Assembly: GCF_023856365.1 (NCBI RefSeq)
Contig: NC_064548.1
Coordinates: 496,001-560,000 of the forward strand
Origin: Brienomyrus brachyistius
Taxonomy: Eukaryota; Chordata; Actinopteri; Osteoglossiformes; Mormyridae
Direction: 5' to 3'
DNA: 64,000 nt
Shown here one piece after another: positions 10,030 through 20,340 of the stretch. The notes beneath the pieces were generated by a model that saw only the letters and a program-made list of their open reading frames with translations, searched no databases and was not told the DNA's origin. A program made the position numbers and the translations under genes. The first letter of the stretch is position 1. Each line of letters opens with the position of its first letter.

Positions 10030-10620
10030 CAATGCATAACTGTCATATGCCACCCTGAGGACCAAACCAAGGGACATCTGTCTGTCCAAGCTCTACTGTA
10101 CTGCATTCTCCGTTCTACGGCCCTAGATTGGGAGTGTGACACATCGCACTGAATGCTACATGGCCACAGCAGCATGCACTGACCTTGTGAGTTTGCCTTT
10201 TTCAAAGGTTTCTTCCTCTTTGCTGTAGTTTTAGTTTCAGTCTGTCAGTGTGTATCTAACTTATATGCTGGTTTTTGGTTTTAATCTTTCTTATAGCACG
10301 TGCTGTTCATGTTACTGACCCCATGGCCACCATGTCAAGTTTCCATAACACATCACACTGCCTCCTGCATGGGAACAATGAGATGGGCAGCCTTGTGAGT
10401 TTGCCTCATTCAAAGATGTTTTTCTCTATGAAGGACTCTTACTTTGCAACCGTCAGTGTCTGGTTGCCTCACATACAGCTGTCTGGTTTTACTCTCTTCT
10501 CCAGTGCCTTACCTTGATGTCACTGATGCCATACCCAGCACATCAAGTTTCCCTGCAGCCGTTTTGCTGATGAGCAAAGCCTTCTCTAATGGACTCAAAC
10601 ACTGCACATAGATCACATGA
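10030..10620 (+). repeat. Diverged tandem segments with exon-like borders
   Basis: Two to three related segments of roughly 130-190 bases share pieces such as 'CTTGTGAGTTTGCCT..TTCAAAG' (near 10184 and 10392) and 'CACATCAAGTTTCC' or similar (near 10340 and 10540). One is preceded by an acceptor-like TTTCTTATAG at about 10297 and followed by a CTT|GTGAGT donor. Function unknown. The remaining sequence of 9557-10030 shows nothing I can name. Confidence 0.35.
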
Positions 10621-10674
10621 CTATGCTGTCTCACAGTTTTTTTCTAGTGCTTTTATTTAATTTTATCTATATTT

Positions 10675-10676
<2 letters not shown>

Positions 10677-10764
<88 letters not shown>
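10677..10764 (+). repeat. (ATCT)n microsatellite
   Basis: About 22 nearly perfect ATCT units. Confidence 0.97.
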
Positions 10765-11900
10765 CTCATATATGAATTTATTTCTATGTGTATTCATTCA
10801 GTTCTTTTCACTTTTACTGGGCAGTACCCACACTTTAATCATGTGTCCTAACATTCATGTACTGGGAAACATGTTGTAGAATTCAGTCATGATGTCATAG
10901 TTCAATTGATATTAAAATAATGATTTATTTTTGTTTGTGATCCTTGTGTTCACCTACATTTCATTGTATATTCAGATGAGCCTCTAAAAACAATGACACA
11001 AACCTAAATGTCTGGTTAAGACAAATGTAGTTTCTTGTAATTTTAAAATGTGTGTAATTTGTTTTCTACTGTGCCTCTAAGAAATAATAATAAAGATTAT
11101 AATTAATGTTACAGTTGTCATTCTTAAGCATTTTAAATACACATGTAAATATCAGAATCAGTTTGAATTAGGGCACTTCCATCAGACAGTGAAAAAAACC
11201 ACATACAAAAAGTATGTCAATGCCATAACCAACATTTAAGAAATATCACACCAAAATGTCACAGTAAATAGCTATAATGTATAATATTACCATGTACCAT
11301 ACATGTAGTAACTGGTCTGGCAGTTTGACTTCTCCTATTAGCAGAAACAGCCTAACCATGCTAATATAGGACTTCATGTAGAACCCTTCGTTGGAGTGAC
11401 TGACCCCAAAACAATGTGTGATTTCTATTAGATGTATTAGTAGGTAGACATCTAATATTCTAGATGTCTTATACACCTAATGTTCTAAGTCTAGATCTTA
11501 CACATTAAGCTTAGTTTATACTGCCTGTGTCACCAGAGGCTGTGTTACATATTCAGAACAGCAGTGCTCATTAGAGTGACTGCTGCATAAAGCAGCAGTA
11601 AAATCATGCTTTCGCCTTTTGTAACCAGTTCTTTTAGACATCAGAAGGCATGAAAATATTGATTGGCATTTTATAAATAGAGAATTGACTCCACCTGCTG
11701 ACTAATTTATTACAAAATTGTAATTGCTGCAGTTTACACAGCCTGAAGTATAATTGAAGGCTGATAAATTTGTAAAAGTCAAATGGCAGGAAAGTAAAAG
11801 GAAATTGAAAATATGGACTCAGATGAAGGAGAGGGTCATTAATCTTTAAATATTTGATGGAAAATAAGGATATTTCAGCTGAATTAACTAAGGTAGGTCT
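10765..11900. other. AT-rich intergenic DNA, no recognisable feature
   Basis: Only short ORFs without codon structure. I see no gene, RNA or clear transposon terminus. It may still hold decayed Helitron or repeat flank. Confidence 0.4.
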
Positions 11901-11972
11901 TAGACATATATGAACAGTGGCTGTAGCGCCCCCATTTGACTGATCAGCACCAAAGTTGGTGGGTCTCTCTGG

Positions 11973-14712
11973 GATGTTACAGTAGAAATTTTTAGTTAGG
12001 ATAAGAAAAAGGGTGGATGAGAAACAGGAGGAAAATGTAATTGCATCTGCTTAGGAGAAATATCACCAATGTAGATCTGTCTGGTGAAGTGCCTGAGCTT
12101 GACTGAATATATGGTTTGGGATGATGGCATATGAACAGTGGCTGTAGCGCCCCTGTTTGACTGATCGGCACCAAAGTTGGTGGGTCTCTGTGGGAGGCCG
12201 TGCTACATTAGTGCGTAAAAATTGGTGAGAATCGGATGAAGCATGCCTGAGATTTAGCTGTTTGATTGAAATAGGAATTGAAATGGTTTGGCCAGCAGGT
12301 GCAGCCTGCGCTCCATGGATAAATTCTATTCAATATTTTTAGGCCTTCTCAGCCAAGTTTGCTCTTAGACACATATGAACAGTCGCCATAGCGCCCCCGT
12401 TTGACCGATCGACATCAAAGTTGGAGGGTCTGTCTGTGGGCCAGTGCTACATTAGTGGGTGAAATTTTGTGAAGATTGGATGAAGCAAGCCTGAGATTTA
12501 GCTGTTTGACCTAAGGTGGATCTTAGGAGTATACAGATAGTGGCCATAGCACCCCCGTTTGACCGATCGGCATCAAAGTTTGAGGGTATGTCTGAAGACC
12601 AGTGCTACATAAGTGGATCAAATTTCGTGAGGATTGGATGAAGCATGCCTGAGATTTAGCTGTTTGATTGAAATCGGCTTATAAATGATGCAGGTTGGGT
12701 GTGGCTGGTGGCCATATTATACAGAAAGGTCAGGTATTTTTTAATAATCATCCCTGACCGCAGTGTCTTGATTGACTTGACACCAGAATCACTTACATGG
12801 GGTGTAGATTGTTAAAGTTATAGGAATATTTCATTTAATCCGTTTTTAAATATCACAAGGGAATGCAGATGACTGTTATTATGCAATACATATATCTTGA
12901 TTTGGCATGACTCACAGAACTTGCAGTACAAAGGATTTTTACCAGTAATATGAGACTTGAACAGAAATGAGATAAATGTCACTTTCACTGGTTTTGCAGG
13001 TTTAGAGACACATATTGCATTGCTGTAGCGCCCCCGTTTGACCAATCGGCACCAAATTTGGAGGGCCCTTACCCACTACCGTCCTTGATGACATATTCAA
13101 GTTTGGTAGTGATTGGCTGAGGCAGGCCTGAGATACAGCTGTCTGATTGAAGTGGGCGTGGCACCTGTATGGTCTGGATGTGGCTGGTCGCCGTACCTTA
13201 TAGAAAGTTTAGGATTTTTTTAATAATTGTATACCAGGACTGTCTCCTGATTTGAATAATACTAGATATACATAGGTTGGTTGAAAATCCAAGGAGGTTA
13301 ACGAAATGTCATGTTTTTAGACTCCTATAAAATGCGCAAAAGCGGAAAGAGATAGGATGAAGTTCTACATGGATTTGAATTTGGCATGGGCCAGTGCATT
13401 AGATAAGTAACAAATCTCAATTTTATCATTAACAGTTCAATAGAAATAAGCAGAAATGCAAATCCTGTCGCTGTAGCGCCCCCATGTGGACAATTGGGGT
13501 GGCCTTCGCAGGGGTTGCTAGGGGTTAGGAGACAAATGTACAAGCCTATTTTTGTTCAGATCAGCTGTTGTTAAGCCTGTCAAAGGCCTGTCAGAATGCT
13601 GCTTGATTTTGATTGGCTGATGGTGGCTAGGGTTTTATGACTAATGACTGCCCTGATAGACTCCTGACCTCAGGCTTCAGAGTAGTATATGTATGCCAAA
13701 TTTCATTTGGATCGGTCAAGGAAGTCAGGAGATATTGGCAGTTTTTAGTTGTAGCGCCCCCTATTGACGAAATGCGGCCCGCCTTCAACAGTGTCCCCAG
13801 AATTTGGTACAGAGATAGGATTTCAAATTTGGTGAAGGTAGGCTAAGGTATGGCCAAGTTATAACAGTCAGACCAATACTGGCTAAATTTACGTAGACTT
13901 TGGGCGTGGCTAGTGGCCGTATGATAGACCAATATCAGGGTTATTTGAATTATTATTCATCAGCTCAGAGACCTGATCAGTTTTATACCTCATTTGTCTG
14001 ATTCCGTCAGACGGTGTAGGAATTACAAGCAAAAGTAGGTTTTGCAAATTATGCAAATTAGCAAAAAATCTAAGTAGGCGGAGCTTAATAGTCCAAATGG
14101 CAAGTTGGTAGGGCAAGGATGTCTCTATCAGTAGAAATATGAATTTCAATTATAGGACTAACAGGACAGGAGATATCAATCAAAACGCGTTAGGGGGCGC
14201 CACGGCGCCCCCATCTGGCCGACATGGTTGGGTCGGATGATCTGAGTAGCGGGGAGGAATTGACATCATCCTACCAAGTTTCATAATTCTAGCACTTACG
14301 GTTTAGGCTGTACATTCAGTTTTAGGGCAGAAAAATAATAATAATAAATATAACTGCAAGCAGTGATAAGCGGTTCCAAAGCTAATGGAAAGAATAAGTG
14401 GGTAGAAATGGAGTACATGGAATAAAATGAAAAGTTCAATAATAATAGGACATAAAATAGAGACCGTAACTGCTGGGCAATGCATTTAAATAGTCAGAAA
14501 GTAGGAAATACTACTACGATAGCATGAGAAGCTAATGGACAGAATAAGTGGGTAGACATGGAGTACACAGCATAAAATGAAAAGTTCAATGGCATAAAAT
14601 GAAAAGTTCCATAATAATAGGACATGAAATAGAGACTGTAATTGCTGGCCAATGCATTTAAATAGTCAGAAAGTAGGAAACAGTACTACAATAGCATGAG
14701 ATCTGACATGTT
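11973..14712 (+). repeat. 2.73-kb unit, copy 1
   Basis: Modules with the GTAGCGCCCC-type core occur near 12142, 12386, 12546, 13023, 13471, 13750 and 14200. An extra partial module (11915-11972) precedes this copy and is not seen before copies 2 and 3. Near 14192 a palindromic GGGGGCGCCACGGCGCCCCC occurs. Confidence 0.85.
14381..14702 (+). repeat. Two ~160-bp tandem repeats ending copy 1
   Basis: Two diverged copies of a segment running from 'AGCTAATGGAAAGAATAAG' to 'ACTACGATAGCATGAG' are joined directly. The same pair recurs at about 17105-17430 at the end of copy 2. The second repeat has a small internal duplication (CATAAAATGAAAAGTTC). Confidence 0.8.
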
Positions 14713-17437
14713 GATGTTACAGTAGAAACGTTTAGTTAGGATAAGAAAAAGGGTGGATGAGAAACAGGAGGAAAATGTAATTGCACCTGCTTAGGAGAAA
14801 TATCACCAATGTAGATCTGTCTGGTGAAGTGCCTGAGCTTGACTGAATATATGGTTTGGGATGATGGCATATGAACAGTGGCTGTAGCGCCCCTGTTTGA
14901 CTGATCGGCACCAAAGTTGGTGGGTCTCTCTGGGACATTAGTGGGTAAAATTTGGTGAGAATCGGATGAAGAATGCCTGAGATTTAGCTGTTTGATTGAA
15001 ATAGGAATTGAAATGGTTTGGCCAGCAGGTGGAGCCTGCGCTCCATGGATAAATTCTATTCAATATTTTTAGGCCTTCTCAGCCAAGTTTTCTCTTAGAC
15101 ACATATGAACAGTCGCCATAGCGCCCCCGTTTGACTGATCGACATCAAAGTTGGAGGGTCTGTCTGTGGGCCAGTGCTACATTAGTGGGTGAAATTTTGT
15201 GAGGATTGGATGAAGCAAGCCTGAGATTTAGCTGTTTGACCTAAGGTGGATCTTAGGAGTATACAGATAGTGGCCATAGCACCCCCGTTTGACCGATCGG
15301 CATCAAAGTTTGAGGGTATGTCTGTAGACCAGGGCTACATAAGTGGATCAAATTTCGTGAGGATTGGATGAAGCATGCCTGAGATTTAGCTGTTTGATTG
15401 AAATCGGCTTATAAATGATGCAGGTTGGGTGTGGCTGGTGGCCATATTATACAGAAAGGTCAGGTATTTTTTAATAATCATCCCTGACGGCAGTGTCTTG
15501 ATTGACTTGACACCAGAATCACTTACATGGGGTGTAGATTGTTAAAGTTATAGGAATATTTCATTTAATCAGTTTTTAACTATCACAAGGGAATGCAGAT
15601 GACTGTTATTATGCAATACATATATCCTGATTTGGCATGACTCACAGAACTTGCAGTACAAAGGATTTTTACCAGTAATATGAGACTTGAACAGAAATGA
15701 GATAAATGTCACTTTCACTGGTTTTGCAGGTTTAGAGACATATTGCATTGCTGTAGCGCCCCCGTTTGACCAATCGGCACCAAATTTGGAGGGCCCTTAC
15801 CCACTACCGTCCTTGATGACATATTCAAGTTTGGTAGTGATTGGCTGAGGCAGGCCTGAGATACAGCTGTCTGATTGAAGTGGGCGTGGCACCTGTATGG
15901 TCTGGATGTGGCTGGTCGCCGTACCTTATAGAAAGTTTAGGATTTTTTGAATAATTGTGTACCAGGACTGTCTCCTGATTTGAATGATACCAGATTTACA
16001 TAGGTTGGTTGAAAATCCAAGGAGGTTAACGAAATGTCATGTTTTTAGACTCCTATAAAATACGCAAAAGCGGAAAGAGATAGGATGAAGTTCTACATGG
16101 CTTTGAATTTGCCATGGGCCAGTGCATTAGATAAGTAACAAATCTCAATTTTATCATTAACAGTTCAATAGAAATAAGCAGAAATGCAAATCCTGTCGCT
16201 GTAGCGCCCCCATGTGGACAATTGGTGTGGCCTTCGCAGGGATTGCTAGGGGTTAGGAGACAAATGTACAAGCCTATTTTTGTTCATATCAGCTGTTGTT
16301 AAGCCTGTCAAAGGCCTGTCAGAATGCTGCTTGATTTTGATTGGCTGATGGTGGCTAGGGTTTTATGACTAATGACTGCCCTGATAGATTCCTGACCTCA
16401 GGCTTCAGAGTAGTACATGTATGCCAAATTTCATTTGGATCGGTCAAGGAAGTCAGGAGATATTGGCAGTTTTTAGTTGTAGCGCCCCATATTGACGAAA
16501 TGCGGCCCGCCTTCAACAGTGTCCCCAGAATGGGGTACGGAGATAGGATTTCAAATTTGGTGAAGGTAGGCTAAGGTATGGCCAAGTTATAACAGTCAGA
16601 CCAATACTGGCTAAATTTACGTAGACTTTGGGCGTGGCTAGTGGCCGTATGATAGACCAATATCAGGGTTATTTGAATTATTATTCATCAGCTCAGAGAC
16701 CTGATCGGTTTGATACCTCATTTGTCTGATTCCGTCAGACGGTGTAGGAATTACAAGCAAAAGTAGGTTTTGCAAATTATGCAAATTAGCAAAAAATCTA
16801 AGTAGGCGGAGCTTCATAGTCCAAATGGCAAGTTGGTAGGGCAAGGATGTCTCTATCAGTAGAAATATGAATTTCAATTATAGGACTAACAGGACAGGAG
16901 ATATCAATCAAAACGCGTTAGAGGGCGCCACGGCGCCCCCATCTGGCCGACATGGTTGGGTCGGATTATCTGAGTAGCGGGGAGGAATTGACATCATCCT
17001 ACCAAGTTTCATAATTCTAGCACTTACGGTTTAGGCTGTACATTCAGTTTTAGGGCAGAAAAATAATAATAAATATAACTGCAAGCAGTGATAAGCGGTT
17101 CCAAAGCTAATGGAAAGAATAAGTGGGTAGAAATGGAGTACATGGAATAAAATGAAAAGTTCAATAATAATAGGACATAAAATAGAGACCGTAACTGCTG
17201 GGCAATGCATTTAAATAGTCAGAAAGTAGGAAATACTACTACGATAGCATGAGAAGCTAATGGACAGAATAAGTGGGTAGACATGGAGTACACAGCATAA
17301 AATGAAAAGTTCAATGGCATAAAATGAAAAGTTCAATAATAATAGGACATGAAATAGAGACTGTAATTGCTGGCCAATGCATTTAAATAGTCAGAAAGTA
17401 GGAAACAGTACTACAATAGCATGAGATCTGACATGTT
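14713..17437 (+). repeat. 2.73-kb unit, copy 2
   Basis: Closely matches copies 1 and 3. It lacks about 10 bases (GGCCGTGCTA) near 14935 that the other two copies keep, and carries a few private substitutions, for example near 16492. Confidence 0.85.
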
Positions 17438-19796
17438 GATGTTACAGTAGAAACGTTTAGTTAGGATAAGAAAAAGGGTGGATGAGAAACAGGAGGAAAA
17501 TGTAATTGCACCTGCTTAGGAGAAATATCACCAATGTAGATCTGTCTGGTGAAGTGCCTGAGCTTGACTGAATATATGGTTTGGGATGATGGCATATGAA
17601 CAGTGGCTGTAGCGCCCCTGTTTGACTGATCGGCACCAAAGTTGGTGGGTCTCTCTGGGAGGCCGTGCTACATTAGTGGGTAAAATTTGGTGAGAATCGG
17701 ATGAAGAATGCCTGAGATTTAGCTGTTTGATTGAAATAGGAATTGAAATGGTTTGGCCAGCAGGTGGAGCCTGCGCTCCATGGATAAATTCTATTCAATA
17801 CTTTTAGACCTTCTCAGCCAAGTTTGCTCTTAGACACATATGAACAGTCGCCATAGCGCCCCCGTTTGACCGATCGACATCAAAGTTGAAGGGTCTGTCT
17901 GTGGGCCAGTGCTACATTAGTGGGTGAAATTTTGTGAGGATTGGATGAAGCAAGCCTGAGATTTAGCTGTTTGACCTAAGGTGGATCTTAGGAGTATACA
18001 GATAGTGGCCATAGCACCCCCGTTTGACCGATCGGCATCAAAGTTTGAGGGTATGTCTGTAGACCAGTGCTACATAAGTGGATCAAATTTCATGAGGATT
18101 GGATGAAGCATGCCTGAGATTTAGCTGTTTGATTGAAATCGGCTTATAAATGATGCAGGTTGGGTGTGGCTGGTGGCCATATTATACAGAAAGGTCAGGT
18201 ATTTTTTAATAATCATCCCTGACGGCAGTGTCTTGATTGACTTGACACCAGAATCACTTACATGGGGTGTAGATTGTTAAAGTTATAGGAATATTTCATT
18301 TAATCCGTTTTTAAATATCACAAGGGAATGCAGATGACTGTTATTATGCAATACATATATCTTGATTTGGCATGACTCACAGAACTTGCAGTACAAAGGA
18401 TTTTTACCAGTAATATGAGACTTGAACAGAAATGAGATAAATGTCACTTTCACTGGTTTTGCAGGTTTAGAGACACATATTGCATTGCTGTAGCGCCCCC
18501 GTTTGACCAATCGGCACCAAATTTGGAGGGCCCTTACCCACTACCGTCCTTGATGACATATTCAAGTTTGGTAGTGATTGGCTGAGGCAGGCCTGAGATA
18601 CAGCTGTCTGATTGAAGTGGGCGTGGCACCTGTATGGTCTGGATGTGGCTGGTCGCCGTACCTTATAGAAAGTTTAGGATTTTTTGAATAATTGTATACC
18701 AGGACTGTCTCCTGATTTGAATGATACCAGATTTACATAGGTTGGTTGAAAATCCAAGGAGGTTAACGAAATGTCATGTTTTCAGACTCCTATAAAATAC
18801 GCAAAAGCGGAAAGAGATAGGATGAAGTTCTACATGGCTTTGAATTTGGCATGGGCCAGTGCATTAGATAAGTAACAAATCTCAATTTTATCATTAACAG
18901 TTCAATAGAAATAAGCAGAAATGCAAATCCTGTCGCTGTAGCGCCCCCATGTGGACAATTGGTGTGGCCTTCGCAGGGATTGCTAGGGGTTAGGAGACAA
19001 ATGTACAAGCCTATTTTTGTTCAGATCAGCTGTTGTTAAGCCTGTCAAAGGCCTGTCAGAATGCTGCTTGATTTTGATTGGCTGATGGTGGCTAGGGTTT
19101 TATGACTAATGACTGCCCTGATAGATTCCTGACCTCAGGCTTCAGAGTAGTACATGTATGCCAAATTTCATTTGGATCGGTCAAGGAAGTCAGGAGATAT
19201 TGGCAGTTTTTAGTTGTAGCGCCCCCTATTGACGAAATGCGGCCCGCCTTCAACAGTGTCCCCAGAATGGGGTACGGAGATAGGATTTCAAATTTGGTGA
19301 AGGTAGGCTAAGGTATGGCCAAGTTATAACAGTCAGACCAATACTGGCTAAATTTACGTAGACTTTGGGCGTGGCTAGTGGCCGTATGATAGACCAATAT
19401 CAGGGTTATTTGAATTATTATTCATCAGCTCAGAGACCTGATCGGTTTGATACCTCATTTGTCTGATTCCGTCAGACGGTGTAGGAATTACAAGCAAAAG
19501 TAGGTTTTGCAAATTATGCAAAGTAGCAAAAAATCTAAGTAGGCGGAGCTTCATAGTCCAAATGGCAAGTTGGTAGGGCAAGGATGTCTCTATCAGGAGA
19601 AATATGAATTTCAATTATAGGACTAACAGGACAGGAGATATCAATCAAAACGCGTTAGAGGGCGCCACGGCGCCCCCATCTGGCCGACATGGTTGGGTCG
19701 GATTATCTGAGTAGCGGGGAGGAATTGACATCATCGTACCAAGTTTCATAATTCTAGCACTTACGGTTTAGGCTGTACATTCAGTTTTAGGGCAGA
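17438..19796 (+). repeat. 2.73-kb unit, copy 3 (different 3' end)
   Basis: Matches the other copies up to the 'TTTAGGGCAGAAAAATAATAA' segment. It then switches from the 'ATATAACTGCAAGCAGTGAT' spacer to the hairpin array at 19797. The junction lies in an AAT microsatellite, a likely recombination or insertion point. Confidence 0.85.
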
Positions 19797-20106
19797 AAAA
19801 TAATAATAATAATAATAATCCTAAGAAAAACAATAAGGTTCCATAGCACTTCGTGCTTTGGAACCTTAATAATAATCCTAAGAAAAACAATAAGGTTCCA
19901 TTGCACTTCGTGCTTTGGAACCTTAATAATAATAATAATCCTAAGAAAAACAATAAGTTTCCATAGCACTTCGTGCTTTGGAACCTTAATAATCCTAAGA
20001 AAAACAATAAGTTTCCAATGCACTTCGTGCTTTGGAACCTTAATAATAATAATCCTAAGAAAAACAATAAGGTTCCATTGCACTTCGTGCTTTGGAACCT
20101 TAATAA
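19797..20106 (+). repeat. Five-unit array of near-perfect hairpins in AAT spacers
   Basis: Each unit has (AAT)n, then CCTAAGAAAAACAATAAG, then a hairpin. In unit 1 (19835-19867) the arms AAGGTTCCA and TGGAACCTT enclose AGCAC-TTC-GTGCT, giving about 14 paired bases, one T:T mismatch and a 3-nt loop. Units 3 and 4 carry AAGTTTCCA in the left arm while the right arm is unchanged, so one pair is lost. Spacer length varies through the AAT run. Short hairpin arrays of this style occur in other fish sequences, but the parent element is unknown to me. Confidence 0.9.
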
Positions 20107-20340
20107 TCATGTACACCTTCTTTAAAATAACAAGACTATATCCTAAATTCTTACACCCCCTGCCTGATTCCACAGTTCCTACCCCCCCCCCCCCCCCCCA
20201 CTTATGTGTCCCCCCACCCCACCCTACCCTTCCATGACTTGTGAGATAAGGAAAGCACACTTCTGCCTGCCTGGTCGGTCATTTCCAGCCACTATTTAGG
20301 TTCTTCCTCAAATCTTGTTTCCTAAATGACTTATACCCCA
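20107..20340. repeat. C-homopolymer tract and flank
   Basis: A run of about 19 C lies around 20181-20199, followed by a C/A-rich segment. No gene. Confidence 0.8.

Larger units (their letters stand above)
11901..20106 (+). repeat. Three-copy tandem array of a 2.73-kb repeat unit
   Basis: Three head-to-tail copies start at 'GATGTTACAGTAGAAA' at 11973, 14713 and 17438 (periods 2740 and 2725). They are nearly identical by eye. Within each unit a degenerate module recurs at uneven spacing: TGTAGCGCCCCCGTTTGACC, then ATCGGCACCAAAGTTGG, then a GGATGAAGCATGCCTGAG-like segment. The same small ORFs (60, 69, 72 and 79 aa) recur in every copy but are not gene-like. No transposase is present. The module style is common in fish genomes, but I cannot name the family. 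Copies 1 and 2 end in the spacer repeats; copy 3 ends in the hairpin array. Confidence 0.9.

Noticed and set aside
10677..10764. Possible regulatory GATA-site cluster in the ATCT repeat
   Set aside because: A plain tetranucleotide microsatellite; GATA motifs are inherent in it.
13325..19614. Recurring ORFs of 69, 72, 75 and 79 aa in each 2.73-kb unit
   Set aside because: They recur only because the DNA repeats. Changes between copies show no codon preference, and no domain or start context is visible.
14340..20106. CRISPR-like array
   Set aside because: Repeats are long, with AAT microsatellite spacers, in a vertebrate context; there are no unique spacers of constant size.
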